64,000 nt of DNA, taken from the NCBI GenBank assembly GCA_011037195.1, contig JAAEAF010006829.1, positions 1 through 64,000 of the forward strand. Reading direction: 5' to 3'. Of this stretch, positions 1 to 11,539 are shown piece after piece; within the stretch, counting starts at the first letter, position 1; each line of letters begins with the position of its first letter. The stretch is from Triatoma infestans. Its lineage: Eukaryota; Arthropoda; Insecta; Hemiptera; Reduviidae. The notes beneath the pieces are model-generated. The model saw nothing but the letters and a program-made list of their open reading frames with translations. It searched no databases and had not been told where the DNA came from. The position numbers and the translations under genes were made by a program.

Positions 1-49
1 AAAAAACTCATTTTCACTATTACACCGAGAACTTTTCACCTTGCCCATT
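1..49. mobile_element. Terminal end of a mariner-like element, cut by the window edge
   Basis: The first 49 bases match the end of the mariner copy at 4801-4852, including a run of A, the motif ctcattttcacta and the inverted terminal repeat that closes with cttttcaccttgccc. The rest of this copy lies outside the window. It belongs to the same family as the element at 3611-4852. Confidence 0.75.
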
Positions 50-480
50 AAATAAGTTACTAAGCATAAACCCCAAATTATACTTGATCCACCACAGTTG
101 AATAAATGCTCTAAATTTAATAAATCAACAATAAAAGATATATAATTAGGTATTAAGATATTTAGTTTCAATTAAGCTTAGCTTATTATTTACAATGTTT
201 AGCAAGTTTATTATAGTAGTGTATGAGTGAAGGATTAGCTCAACAACAATGGTGATGGCTGGATTTGTTCGCGTAACAAATGAGGTGTGAGATTTAGGCC
301 TAGTAGTGCTCTTTATTTTGTATTAATAGTTTTCACTGTCCGATGTTAGGCAGTTTTGTCTGTAGCGATAGAACACTACACGGAGCTAGGAGGCAATTAC
401 GCGATGTACGATCTTTAAGAACAGAAACAAACAATAAGTGAAAACTGGTAAAATATACGTACATTTTCTTACCATAAATA
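50..480. other. AT-rich stretch, no gene seen
   Basis: I see no coding region, RNA gene or repeat with a recognisable partner here. Short open frames on both strands overlap one another and have biased, low-complexity composition. Confidence 0.5.
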
Positions 481-812
481 CAGAGATGGTGGGGGGTCAA
501 ACACCTACTCAAGCAGGTAGTAGAAGTGATTACATTGTAGTCCAAAAGAGTGCGCCAGGTAACATTAAACCAGGTAACATTAAAAAATTTAACCCCCTAA
601 ATTACCTAAAGTCAATATTTTTTATTTTTTCAGCAAAATGTTACAAATAAAATTGATAGGTTTATATTTGTGCAATACATATTCCCAACTTATAAGAAAT
701 AATTTATTACAAGTCGTTTTTGAGAAAATTTCAAAAAAATCAGGTACCCTTACTGTAAAGTCGCAATTCCGATTAACGGATTTTTGTCAAATTTGGAATT
801 CCAGCAATGTTT
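481..812 (+). repeat. Dispersed repeat family C, copy 1
   Basis: This stretch aligns by eye with 4931-5290 and 19040-19440. Shared blocks are a paired aggtag box, agagcgcgcca-like text, a long T-rich segment, aaatgttacaaataaaa, gagaaaatttcaaaaa, a cgcacttccggttaac-like block and tttggaattccagcaatg. Family C is the commonest repeat in the window. No coding capacity is visible. Two small direct copies of aggtaacatta (about 558-582) lie inside. Confidence 0.55.
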
Positions 813-994
813 GTATAACAGTAACCAAAGAGAGTGAAGAGAAGAGAAACGAACCCAAGCACTCTCTCGGACTGGAGTGGGAGAAACTGTATGAATACAG
901 CGACGGACAGTCTAGAGATATGCAGTTCAAGGCAGTGCAATTCAGTTCGATACAGTTCAATATATACATCATATACGTATGTCATATATTTATA
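813..994 (+). repeat. Possible LTR or promoter-like fragment, related to 31557-31800
   Basis: The segment shares an ordered set of blocks with 31557-31800: aagagag-rich start, ctctctc, tggagtggg, a ctgtat box, then tctagagatat. Both begin close to tgtaac/tgtataac. This could be a degenerate solo LTR, but I could not find a matching TSD, and the mariner at 995 interrupts the far end. Confidence 0.3.
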
Positions 995-1816
995 TGACGG
1001 CCATTCAATAAGTAACGAGACAAATAGCTGTAGCTAAAAAACGATTTATTTAATCAATACACTTTGGCTCCTTTTCACCAACATAGTCACCAGCAACATT
1101 TATACACTTGTTCTATCGTTCTCCTAATTTGTGTCTTGCCTCTGGCATAAAATTCTTTGGGTTGATCTCGAATCCACTTTTGCACCTTCTTCATTGGACT
1201 GAAAATGTTTCCCACGTAGTGCCTCTCCAAGAATGGAAGTCCGATTGGGCGAGGTCGAGGCTGTAGAGGGGATGTGGAAGGATCTCCCACCCCACTTTCT
1301 TTGTGGGCGTCCGTAAGTTGTCTTGGAACCCATCTCGCACAAGTTTTCTTGTACTGCAGCTCATTTCTAAACAATGTTACAAACAATGTTCCAACAGTCG
1401 CGTGCACTTCTTCAGCTATCAGTTCAATAGTAATACGCCTGTTGTCCTGAATTAAAATGTTAATGCGAGATTCGAGGGAGGAAGTTGCAACTTGAACCGG
1501 TTGTCCTCTTCGTTGCTCGTCACAGACACTTACACTGCTACTTTTAAACTGTTCTACCCATTTGTAAACGGTTCAACCAATTATTCCCGTACACTTTCAA
1601 TATTCTTTCGTGGATTTCACTATCTTTGATACCCTCTGCTACTAACATCTAAACTAATCACTGAGCGTTGTTCTTGCGAGGAGCAATGCTCGAGGAACAG
1701 CTGATGAGAAACAAAGTACAATATGCGAACTTGACGCACTGAAACTATTGCATTGATTAAACAAACATGTTTCTGAGCTATAGCGATTTGTCTCCTTACT
1801 TATTGAATGACCCTCG
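995..1816 (-). mobile_element. Internally deleted mariner-like element with TA target sites
   Basis: Imperfect inverted terminal repeats of about 60 bp bound this element. The left end begins tgacggccattcaataagta and the right end, read on the minus strand, begins cgagggtcattcaataagta; the two align base for base without gaps. TA dinucleotides at 993-994 and 1817-1818 fit the TA duplication of Tc1/mariner elements. At 822 bp it is much shorter than the 1.3 kb typical of the family, because the middle of the transposase gene is missing. It sits against family C sequence at 1819. Confidence 0.8.
1087..1648 (-). pseudogene. Mariner transposase relic, catalytic core deleted
   Basis: Reading from an ATG at 1648 the protein starts MLVAEGIKDSEIHERILKVY and has a paired helix-turn-helix region (RRGQPVQVATSSLESRINIL, then RRITIELIAEEVHATVGT). 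After KTCARWVPRQLTDAHKE it jumps, in another frame, to a YSLDLAQSDFH segment, which is the third catalytic-aspartate motif of mariner, and then to the C-terminus. The first two catalytic aspartates are absent, and there is an early stop after GRTV. It could be moved only by a transposase supplied in trans. Confidence 0.75.
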
Positions 1817-1818
1817 TA

Positions 1819-2040
1819 TAATGGTGTGTGTTAACAAAACATCTCAAAAACGAAAAGTTGCAAAAGCTCAAACATGGTATTCCGTTTACGTACTACCATC
1901 GCAACAGAACGAAGATTTTGTGCGAAATCCACTATTGAAACGTGCATGCGACTCTTTACTGAATGTTTTTATGTTTTCAGTTTTTCGTGATTTTTCCGTA
2001 AAAAGCTTCAACGACTTACTTTAAACTTGGAATGCTTCCT
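1819..2040 (+). repeat. Dispersed repeat family C, copy 2
   Basis: Contains the family blocks in order: gtgtgtgttaacaaaacatctcaa-like text, acgaaaa, tggtattccgtttacgta, ctaccatcgc, then tttttcgtgattttt and aaacttggaatgctt. The same order occurs at 41225-41420, 52270-52560 and 61760-61990. It starts at the right border of the mariner, so the mariner may have inserted into it. Confidence 0.55.
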
Positions 2041-2086
2041 GCAAAGATAAAAACGTATCACTTGAGAGTTATTATGTGTCTATCAG

Positions 2087-2235
2087 TTACATTAAAATTA
2101 AATATGTACAAGCTTTGTTGGTTTTTTTTCGGTTTTTGTAGGAACGTTCCACATAAGGCCACTCAAGTAGATAAGTAAAAACCCCCATCACTATTGTGGC
2201 CAGCCCAACTAAACATTGTAACGTTACTATTTTAT
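2087..2235. repeat. Repeat shared with 42935-43055
   Basis: Shared blocks are caagctttgttggtttt / caagctttcttggtttt, ccacataagcc, gccagcccaac and aaacattgtaacgtta. The second copy at 42935-43055 is in the same orientation. Function is unknown; it may be an extension of family C. Confidence 0.5.
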
Positions 2236-3610
2236 AGAAAATTTCTTGATTAAATTCTACTTTAAGAGAGTAAGAGAGTGTCAACGTCAGATTTTTTTTC
2301 GTGCTGAAAATATGTATTTCCTTTGAAAACTCAACATAGAACAATTGACGTGCTCTCAATATTTCCTGTAATAAGAGAAAGTAAAAAAAAAAAAGTAAAA
2401 GGAATCCACTCTGTCTTACAGAAGGTTTATTTAAATAATTTTGACTCATCTCTTCAATTTCGGATAAGTTTAATGAAAATAGTGAACTACATATGACAAA
2501 CTGAAGAAGGCCTAAATAAAATTAAGTGAAAGTATCTTGTAAATAACAAAAATTATAATTAAAAAAAATAGAAAACTAGAATTAAAATATATATATATAT
2601 ATATTTGTTTTAAAGTAATATTAACAAATGCAAAATAATATTGATATGCAGAGGGGAATCAAAGAAAACCAGTGAATATAGTATTTTGTAAGTATGCCAG
2701 TAAGGAGCGTGGGGTTCGGCCATGAATCACATTTACAAGAAAGAATTCAAACAATGTCACACGGAATTGTGATAGAAGTTAAAGAATTTTTAAAATGTAG
2801 TCAACTGTCGATCTAAATAATGGGTTACATGATTATTTAGTATATACTATTTATCTTTATTGGTATTTATTATATTTTATTTTATCATTTTTTTTTTTTT
2901 TGGTTTTTTTTTTTAATTAAAAAAGACAATGCTTTTCTAAAAATATATTTAAATTGTTTCTAAATTTAAGTGTTATTTAAAAAGAATGTTATTTTGTTTT
3001 TATATTTAGTTATCTAATTTAATTATTGTTTTAAAATGAAATTAGCATTTTGCCAGAAAAAAAAAGCCTATATATGTAGTTTAGTAAGTGAATGGGAATC
3101 TTCCTGCAGGAGTGTGGGATGGGGTGGGACTATACATTCCTTGAAGTCCCTTCTGTGATATTTTTAACAACAGTAAACAGAAGGCTTGCGTCCAACAAAA
3201 CAATTCTTTATCTCTAAATAGTCCATGTAGTCTATTTGTTCTATCTATATATATATTTTAATTAAATTAAACATTTAGATAATTTTGGAATCATAAAAAA
3301 AAGAAAGAGCATCTGATTTCTTAGTCATAAAAAGAAGTCCTTATTTATATGAAAATATCTTGTTATTAAACTTATAGATAAGTGTCTTATCATAGAGGCA
3401 AATTGTAATACAAGCTTTACAAACTTTCTAACACGAGCTTTCTAATTTAAGGCCATTATCTACACGCGATATCATTTATTTCATAATATCGATATCACAA
3501 TTTAATAACTCAATTTATTTTTTATTGAGTATGGTCTTTTTTTTCTTCTTTTTTTTTTTTTACTAAAAAACTCTGGTGTGAAACACTCCTACTAAATACA
3601 ATTATACTAA
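2236..3610. other. AT-rich, low-complexity DNA
   Basis: Contains an (AT)n run at about 2587-2604 and several T-runs (2887-2915, 3537-3561). No coding region was recognised. The text tctggtgtgaaacactc at about 3571-3587 recurs at 12806-12823. Confidence 0.5.
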
Positions 3611-4852
3611 GGCAAGGTGAAAAGTTCTCGGCCTAGCCCAAAGATGGCACTGCAGTAATGAAATTACTGTTTGTTATGTTGGCGCACTTGTAGCAAAAGT
3701 GAATTTGAACAGACAAATAGTTTGTTTTATATGGCTGTTTAAAGTAACCGTGTTGTGTTGTATGTTTATGACAAAATGAATAAATTTGAATACCGTTCCG
3801 TCATAAAATGTTTCGTGTTGCATGGTTTATCGCCAACAGAAATTCATCCAATGTTGGTGAAAGTGTATAAGGAATATGCATCTTCGTTATCAACAGTACA
3901 ACAGTAAAAAAATGAGTTTAAACATGGTCGTAAATCGATTGATGATGTTCCACGTGAAGGATGGCCAAAAACTGCAACTACCGAAGAAAATATCAAGAAG
4001 ATACACAGTTGTATAAGATAGCTAAGACTGCAGGCATCTCAGAAGAAAGGGTACGACACATTTCACGAAGAACTCAATATGAGAAAGCTTTGTACAAGAT
4101 AAGTGCCGCATTTGTTAAATGCTGATCACAAACAAATGAGGAATCGAGTTTCTCAGCAATGTTTGTCCTGTTTTAAGAAAAATCCAACCAATTTTCTGCG
4201 CCAATCGGTTACGATGGATGAAACGTGGGTTCACCACTTTACACCTGAATCAAAAACAACAGTCCAAGCAATAGGTAGAAGCCGGTGACTCTGCACCAAA
4301 GAAAGCAAAGACAATTGCATCGGCTGAAAAGGTTATGTCTGGTGTTTTTTTGGGATTCCTTTAATTGACTACGTGCCAAAGTGTCAAGCAATTAATGGGG
4401 AATACTACCACATCTTCTTGATCTGCTAGATGAAAAAATTAGAAAGAAAATGCCTGGTTTACAAAAGAGAAAAAAATCCTCTTTCACCAGGACAATACAC
4501 CCACCCACAAAGGCGCTTTGGGAATGGAAAAATTGAGAGATTTGATGTATGAATTGTTTGGAACATCCTCCCTATTCGCCAGATTTAGCTCCCTCTTACT
4601 TTCATCTATTCCCAAACCTTAAGAAATTTGTGGCTGGAAAACGTTTTGGGTCAAATGAAGAGATGATAGCAGCGGTAAATGGATATATTTTGAAGACCTT
4701 CCAGAATCTTACCTCAAGGACGGAATTCGTTATTGGAGAAAGGTTGGACAAAGTTATTGAACTAATGGGAGACTACATTGAAAAATAAATGCATTTCTTA
4801 AAAATAAAAAAACTCATTTTCACTACTAGACCGATAATTTTTCACCTTGCCC
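3611..4852 (+). mobile_element. Mariner-like element (probably irritans-type), inactivated
   Basis: Inverted terminal repeats ggcaaggtgaaaagttctcgg (left) and its near complement ending ttcaccttgccc (right) bound 1.24 kb, the usual mariner length. A degenerate transposase frame fills the interior. The end matches the fragment at 1-49, so at least two copies lie close together. The expected TA flanks are not clear at either border. The irritans assignment is from general protein style only. Confidence 0.8.
3776..4786 (+). pseudogene. Mariner transposase pseudogene with a lost catalytic aspartate
   Basis: Translation begins MNKFEYRSVIKCFVLHGLSP and hits a stop at about 3905 after STVQQ. The pieces then continue in shifted frames. 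The first catalytic motif MDETWVHHFTPESK (4217-4258) and the second HQDNTPTHKG (near 4490) are present. The third reads YSPDLAPSYFHLF, where mariner has APSDYH, so the third catalytic residue is Y instead of D. With stops, frameshifts and this substitution the protein cannot be active. Length and motif order otherwise fit a full mariner transposase. Confidence 0.85.
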
Positions 4853-4859
4853 ACGGAGA

Positions 4860-5290
4860 ATGGCAATGGTTCTTTAAAAAATCAAATTTTGCTCATTTGT
4901 CGTAACCTAAATATAAAGCTAGTGAGAGGACAAGTATCAATCTACCAACCCAAGCAGGTAGAGAAGTAAAGAGCGCGCCAGAAACATAGAAAACCAACCA
5001 CTCATATATATGAATTTAATGCCAAAAATGCTTCAAAATTATCTAAAATCAATTTCTTTTTTCTTTATCTATTTTTTTTGTGTTTTTTTTTTGATAAATT
5101 TCAAATAAAAATGATAAATTTATATTAGGTATAGCAGTGAACAATCCAAGTTTAAAGAAAATCGTTGTAGCAATTATCGAGAAAATTTCAAAACATTGAT
5201 AAAACCTATTCTTTAATGTAACACTTTCAGTTAACTAATTTTCTTTTATATTTGGAATTCAATACAATGCTTCTAATGTATTTTATTTAT
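4860..5290 (+). repeat. Dispersed repeat family C, copy 3
   Basis: Aligns with 481-812 and 19040-19440: aagcaggtagagaagt, gagcgcgcca, the T-rich stretch, aaatttcaaataaaaatgat, gagaaaatttcaaaac, cagttaactaattttc and tttggaattcaatacaatg. Confidence 0.55.
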
Positions 5291-5299
5291 ATTATGTAG

Positions 5300-6030
5300 C
5301 TGTTGTATAAATTTTCGCCTAATTGTCAGGTCCCTGGAACTTCCCTGAAAATTCGTTTTCGAGAAAATCGCGCAACGACAGAAAAAAGTAAAGTCGCCCT
5401 TCTGGTTGATAGCTTTTGACCAAAATCTTATCGTCAGTCACATGTGATGCCGGTACCTAAAGTTATATCAAGTTTCAGCTTTCTGCAAGTTTTCGTCTTT
5501 GGGACATTTTTTGTTCAAACACACATACAGATCATTCGCTAAGAATATTTTTCTCGTATTCTGGTTACCTTAAGAGTATTTCCGGTAGAAAAACTGAATT
5601 GTGAAAATTTGACATTATCGTAATGATCACTCTTACTAAGAGTAAGAAAAAGTAACAGTGCTAGATATCGGTGAAATCAAAAGAGCTGTTATATTTGATC
5701 TACTAGTTGAAGTTCCCTCTAAGCTGCACGGATGCACAGCCGCTCATTAACTTTTATGATACATGTCAAAATTGCACAAATTATTTGACATATTCATGGT
5801 AGAATTGAAAAGAAAATAAAAACGGAAAATTGAATGGAAAATAAAACTAAAATTCTAATGAATAAATTTCCGGGTTTCCCGCGGTCGAGTACTGCCCTAC
5901 CTTTTCGACGGAGAGTAGGATTTAAAAGTTCATTCTACGACATTCTTGTGTTGATGTGATAAGATTTGTAGCGTATTATAATTGTATGGGCCAACCGAGC
6001 AACGTTAAAAGTTGGAAAAGTATAAATTTT
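5300..6030. repeat. Composite repeat D, copy 1
   Basis: A 730-bp segment repeated at 22410-23660 with high similarity over its whole length. It starts gctaattgtcaggtccct-like, passes a family C block in inverted orientation (ccggttgatagcttttgacc), a small palindrome cttactaagagtaag near 5633-5648, and ends with gatttgtagcgtattataa and gccaaccgagcaac. No open frame is conserved between copies. This copy lacks the LINE nested in the other. Confidence 0.7.
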
Positions 6031-6059
6031 TATTTATTTGTATTTAATTAATTTTACTT

Positions 6060-6345
6060 TCTCTTACTCCTAGTAAGAGGAAGTATTGTAATCGTGTCAA
6101 ATTTTCGATATCGAGTTTTCACCGGAAATATCCGTTTTGAGGTCACCTGAGTCCAAAAAAGTGGTTTTTAGCAAATGGTCTGTGTGGGGGGTGGGGGTGT
6201 CCGTGTGTTGTATGTATGTATGTGAACAGCATAGCTCAAAAACGAAAAATCGTAGAAATTGAAATTTGATATTCCGTTTAGAGGTCACTATGGGATCTGA
6301 CTGTACGTTATCTGTAAAAATTTCTCAACCGGAAGTACCATACTA
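6060..6345 (+). repeat. Dispersed repeat family C, copy 4
   Basis: Begins with ctcttactcctagtaaga, a short inverted repeat, followed by ggaagtattgtaatcgtg, ttttcaccggaaatat, cgttttgaggtcacc, a GT-rich run, cagcatagctcaaaaacgaa and gatattccgtttagaggt. This is the most complete left half of family C and may show its true terminus. Confidence 0.55.
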
Positions 6346-7139
6346 GCTACTATAGCCAGCAGCTATAATTCAGATATTTTTAATAATTTCTGAACTTCGT
6401 CGGCAAACTAAATAAGATTCATCAATCAATTATCTATGATAGGTCCAGTGGTTTTAACCGTTTTGCTTGGAACTGGTTGCTTGAAATTGAACAATATATA
6501 TAAAATATTTTATTAAATAATAAATATGCAGTAAATAAACTTCCGAATTAATTGCTAATAGGTAGCAATTAGGAATTAATTATGAATAAATCAATTTAAT
6601 TGTTAACAATTAACATTATTGAAAGTTATTAACCGTTATTTGTTACTGATAAAAAATTCTGTTCACTTAAACCAATAGATAAATTACTGACTGTAGTATT
6701 GTAGTTATTTTTTTTTTATTTTTTTTTTATATTGGTTATAAGGTATTTAAATAGTTAACTAAATACCGTTTCATGTACATAATGTACATCAGTATGGTAA
6801 ACAAACAATACTAACGATTGCTGTTTACACTTCCCTATACACTACCATGTAGTGTAGCTAATTTTACCATATGGTTACTTTACAATATTCATCGGTGAGA
6901 GGATGTTTTAAGTTGTAATTATTTCTTATTATTCCTTCAATTATTGATTTTATTACAATTAAAAAATTCTGTAAATTCATTACTTTCTATTATGAGAAAG
7001 TATTTTGAATTAATTCAAATTGGAAACTGAAACACACTATTTGTATTACCCTGCGACCGTAATTTATATTTATAGATAAAGCTGTTAATCTTTGTGAGAA
7101 AATAAGTTTTTTTTTATTGATTAAGCAACATCTGTAGGT
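6346..7139. other. AT-rich DNA, no gene seen
   Basis: No coding region, RNA gene or repeat with a clear partner. Long poly-T at 6709-6729 and several A/T-only segments. Confidence 0.5.
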
Positions 7140-7470
7140 ACGATATTGTTTGCTACAGCAAGCCTATGAACCAATTTTCTTTTGGCGTGTGTGGATTGAA
7201 TGAAGAAGCCTTCCAGTGATGGCATTCCTAGCATTGGTCGTTCCTTTAGCTAGAAGACCTCCTTCTTGGTAAATGTGTGTTTAAGCTTGAGATGAAGGAA
7301 TTGTTGTGTTGGGATAGTGGAACTTCTCGTATTTCCATGTGTCTGTCAGTGATAGATTGGAATGTCTTTATTCTGCGCAGGTTGGAAGGTTTGGCAGATC
7401 CCCAAACTTTGCAACCGTATAGCAACATTGGTCGAATTATCGTTTTGTACACTAATATCATGTTGTAGAT
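7140..7470 (-). mobile_element. Non-LTR retrotransposon relic, C-terminal end
   Basis: On the minus strand the translation contains YKTIIRPMLLYGCKVWGSAK followed by PSNLRRIKTFQS. This is the block after the reverse-transcriptase domain of jockey-like LINE ORF2 proteins (family pattern: I.RP.LLYG..VWG......N...IQ.FQS). Both ends are ragged and no TSD was found. A severely 5'-truncated, decayed copy. Confidence 0.65.
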
Positions 7471-8138
7471 GTTTTCCGTTCAGTTAATAGTCGTAATTGT
7501 CGGAATCTGTGGAAAATAAATTTAAAACTCAATATCAAAATATCGTTCAAAGAAATGATTATTATAACTAATTGTAGCAAAATAAATTTGCCTATTGAAT
7601 TTAGCGCCAAATATGAACGCCAATGCATCCTGATCAAGGTGGAAAACCGAAACCTTAAAATTTTTGTTTGAAGTTTTCATCCTTTACAAAGTCCGTTATG
7701 AAATCTAAGCCCTTATATGGCAATTCAAATTGCGATATGAGAGCAGTCGTTAGGAAATAAATGCATAATAGATTTTAGTATAGAGGCTATAAATGTTATG
7801 TCAGATATAAATAAAGAGCTAATAAGGCAATAAGTATAATAATAGCTGACCTTCTTCAGGCATCTGCAAGTGTCATAACGACATATATACTATATGGACC
7901 TAGCAAGGTATTGTATTTCCTGCCACGAAAGGAAAAGAATGTAAAAAATGTTACTGCCGGGAGGAACATCACCCAATCCACATGCTTTTTACCTTTAGCG
8001 AGTCATTTTTTTTTATGGATTTGGCCATCTCGTAATCTTATCTAATCTAATCTAATAATACTATCATTAATTGGGTTCAGGATGCGGATTTGGAAGGACT
8101 AGTTGAGAAAAATGCAAATAACAAATCCATAAAAACCA
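7471..8138. other. Unassigned DNA
   Basis: No gene recognised. A short run of tctaa units lies at about 8039-8055. Confidence 0.45.
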
Positions 8139-8740
8139 GTGACAAATCACTGGATGTCGGGATGTTTAAGACCCTCAAGTTATAGGAATATTGAATTTTT
8201 AAGGAAACTATTATCTATCCTTTCTATCATCTTTTTGGGCTCCTGGATTATAGACAGATGCCTTTTTGCCTTTTTACTTGATGCCTTTTTACACTGCACT
8301 AATAAGTGCGACGAGAGCAATTTGGTGCACTTAATTGGTGCGCCACCCGACCCGACCATTTACGGAAATGACTTTGGCCAAATTTGGGCTAAATTTTTCC
8401 AGACGGAATTTCATCATAGGAAGAAATACCTTCCTATAATCATAGGAATCATATTCTTCATTCTTGGCTGTATGGCCCATGAGAATCTTGGTCACCCAAC
8501 CACTCTTTAACCAATCCTCCCTCTTCACTACATCCTATTTTCATGCTCTCCAGACATCAGATGCTTCTGCCTTCATCTACTTCTAGTTCCTATAGAGTGC
8601 ACAATCCACATTTTCTTGGAAATCCTTCCTCTTTATATCTTTACCACGAGATCTTGCCTGGAATATTTCTCTCTGATCACTGATTTTCCTTACTTACTTC
8701 TTCCCTTATGAGGCTAAACATCATACACTCCCATATCTGA
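8139..8740. other. Unrecognised open frames on both strands
   Basis: A 123-codon frame runs plus-strand 8139-8510, and a 65-codon frame opposes it at 8331-8528. The plus frame has two hydrophobic stretches but no motif I recognise. The minus-strand reading (KREDWLKSGWVTKILMGHTA) looks more like retroelement ORF2 debris, without a diagnostic motif. I would not call either a gene. Confidence 0.25.
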
Positions 8741-10208
8741 AGAAACACTAAAAATATTTCCAGAAATCATCAGGTTATGCAAGAAATTCTGTAAATGATA
8801 AAGGTTCGGTTGAAAATTTGCGCAACAATGTTGCAATTTTATCTGTATCGAATGCACTTAAATAAGAAACACTGTAGATTATTTTACAATTTATATTAAT
8901 ATAAGAGGCACTCGGGGACAGTGTTTTATTCCAGATTGATATTAAACCAAGACCAGGCTATGGAGAAAGCTCTATCGATTTGAGATTTAATGAGTCTAGC
9001 AATATGTCTGATTCTAATCTTCAACACATTAACCATAATATGGAATAGTCCAAGCTAATAACAAAACATGAGCCAATATAAATGCATTTTAAATTGTCAA
9101 AAACAAAAATATAGAAACTAAAACATAAAATAGAGGACGTTGTCATCATCCTTCGTTTTAAATGGATTTAGCTTGTACATAGTTTCCGTACAATTTCGGA
9201 CCACTTTTTTCTCAAAACATTATCATGTAACTTATGGTCAACGGTGTTATATGGGCGCCTACTAGTGCAGTAGTTACGTCTTGTAGCCTAAAATATATAC
9301 GATTATAAATGTGTAAAGAATGCTTGAGTAAAGGCTGTGGTGGGATGGAAGGAGCAGATCAAATGGAAGACGGCGACCAAAGAGAAGAGGACAAGGTGAT
9401 TTATATTAGGCGGGACAGTAGCTAAGAGAACAAGAATGCTTTACGATAAAGCCGACCACTCGCTCTTTACCACCAACTGGTCTTCAACGCGCGCCCCTAT
9501 ACACACACACACACACACACAGCACACATATACACGACTTTAGCTTTACACAATCCCTTAACTTTCCTACTAGTACTTTATGTTAAAATTTACACTTTAC
9601 TTTTTAGACAACTGTTACATTTTACATCTAATAAACACAACATGTCTCTTAACGTATCCATCTCATGAATAATGTTAAAACAAAATAAAAGTAAATAAAT
9701 AAATAAGACCTTTTTCATCTTAATTTTTCAATACAATATTTTTGAAAAAAGAAAAAAGTGAAATTATTATTTTAAACTGAATATCAAATTTTCTTGATAT
9801 TTACGCTTAAATGGTAAGCCTATTTAAAAACTATTATTCTTTATAGGAGGGGGGAGGAAGCTGCTTTTATAACTATCATCTAATAGAAATAAATATTCGT
9901 TTGCCCAAAAATGAGGCCTGATAAAATTGTAAAGAGATAGTAGGTAATATGAGAGAGTCACTCAGACATATATGTACCTTGAGATGTGAGAAAGTCATAT
10001 CTCTTACGGAAAAATTGTGTCAAAGCTGTTCAAAAAGTAGTCACCTCTCGTTTCAATGCCTTTTTATTTACTTATTTATTTCCCAGATCATAAAAGCCTC
10101 AAGCCTCTAAAAGTCTAAATACATCGCTGACGTTCAAAAAATAATGAACCTCAGCGATAAATTTAGGCGTATTTAGATGTAATCGCAGATATTTAAAAAA
10201 TATATATA
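8741..10208. other. Unassigned DNA with a (CA)n microsatellite
   Basis: A CA repeat lies at about 9501-9521. The section 9300-9470 is richer in G and A than its neighbours but has no extended frame. No gene or RNA was recognised. Confidence 0.45.
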
Positions 10209-11531
10209 CGAGGTGTGTAAGTTAAGTAATGAGACTGATTTTCTAGTGTTCGATCTGGCAACACTGGAGACGCGGCGCATGCGTGGTAGGGCAAGTAAAC
10301 ATCTGATACACGTCCAGTGCAAATTTGAAAATGCTAGAGTTGTTGCACTGTCCGTAGTGACTTTTTTTGTGAGCAAGGTTTTTTCAGTGCGTTTTAAAAA
10401 TGAGTGACATCAATTACGAGCAACGTTGTGCTATCAGGTTTTGCTTCAGACTTGGGCACAGTGCAACGGAAACGTTTGAAAAACTGTGCCAGGCCTATGG
10501 AGACAATGTTTTGTCGAGAGCACAGGTTTTTAGGTGGTTTAAGTCGTTTGCAGAAGGAAGGGAATCAATTGAAGACGAGTCTCGCAGCGGAAGGCCTTCA
10601 TCTTCAAGAATCGACGAAAATGTTGGCAGAATCCGCGATCTCGTGCGTTCAGATCGTCGTTTGACAGTCCGAATGATCGGCGAAGAGTTGAATTTGACTC
10701 ACACAACCGTTCATCAAATTTTGACTAATGAATTGGGGATGAGAAAAATTTGTGCAAAAATGGTTCCGAAAAATCTTTCACAAGAGAAAAAAGACATCAG
10801 AAAGGAAAGGAGCCTTGGCTTTTTGGGAGCAATTGAAAACGATCCCAATTTTTTGGAACGTGTTATTACAGGAGACGAGTCTTGGATGTTTGAGTATGAC
10901 CCAGAAACTAAGCGTGAGAGCATGCAGTGGCCCACTTCAACCTCTCCAAGGCCAAAAAAAGCAAGAATGAGCAAGTCAAAAATCAAATGCATGCTGATTT
11001 GCTTTTTTGATAGCCAAATTCTTTTTTCGTTCACAAAGAATTTGTGCCTCAATGCCAAATGGTAAACCAACATTTTTACCGAGAAGTTCTTGAGAGACTT
11101 CGAAAGAGAGTCATGCGTGTGAGACCAAACATCAAAAACAAGTGGGTGTTGCATCACGACAATGCTCCGGGTCACACCGCGATTTCTATTAATGAGTATT
11201 TGGCCAGTAATAACATTCCTGTGGCTCCTCAGCATCCTTATTCACCCGACTTGAGTCCATGTGACTTTTTTTTGTTCCCCAAATTGAAAAATCATCTCAA
11301 GGGACGTCATTTTGGAACACTAGAGAATATTCAAACAGCCGTAACCGACCAACTGAAGTCTATTTCAGTATCCGAGTTCCAACTCTGATATGACGAATGG
11401 AAGAATCGTCTTCAGCGTTGTGTGGCTTCCCAAGGTAGTTACTTTGAAGGGGACAATGTTGAATTGTAATTTTATTTGAATAAAAAAAAGATAAAATTGT
11501 ATCAGTCTCATTACTTAATTTAAACACCTCG
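10209..11531 (+). mobile_element. Nearly intact mariner-like element with TA duplication
   Basis: This 1,323-bp element is bounded by 31-bp inverted terminal repeats that differ at only two positions (both begin cgaggtgt and end gagactgat when read inward). TA is duplicated at 10207-10208 and 11532-11533. One transposase gene fills the interior. Length, terminal repeats, TA flanks and a D,D34D transposase together make the assignment secure. High end similarity and only two gene lesions suggest a young insertion. Confidence 0.92.
10400..11469 (+). pseudogene. Mariner transposase, two lesions from intact
   Basis: The ATG at 10400 opens MSDINYEQRCAIRFCFRLGH, followed by a paired helix-turn-helix DNA-binding region (RLTVRMIGEELNLTHTTVHQIL). 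Catalytic motifs are GDESWMFEYDPETK, HHDNAPGH and YSPDLSPCDFFLFPK, with exactly 34 residues between the second and third aspartates, as in mariner. A frameshift near 11017-11023 splits the frame: 221 codons first, then the rest from about 11020. An in-frame TGA at 11386-11388 interrupts QL-YDEWKNRLQ. The reading then runs to RCVASQGSYFEGDNVEL and TAA at 11467. All catalytic residues survive. Confidence 0.88.
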
Positions 11532-11539
11532 TATATAAT

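Noticed and set aside
8139..8510. 123-codon frame as a membrane protein gene
   Set aside because: Opposed by another open frame, no recognised domain, no splice or promoter context.
10400..11388. Host SETMAR-like gene
   Set aside because: Flanking terminal repeats and TA duplication show a complete mariner; no SET domain or introns.
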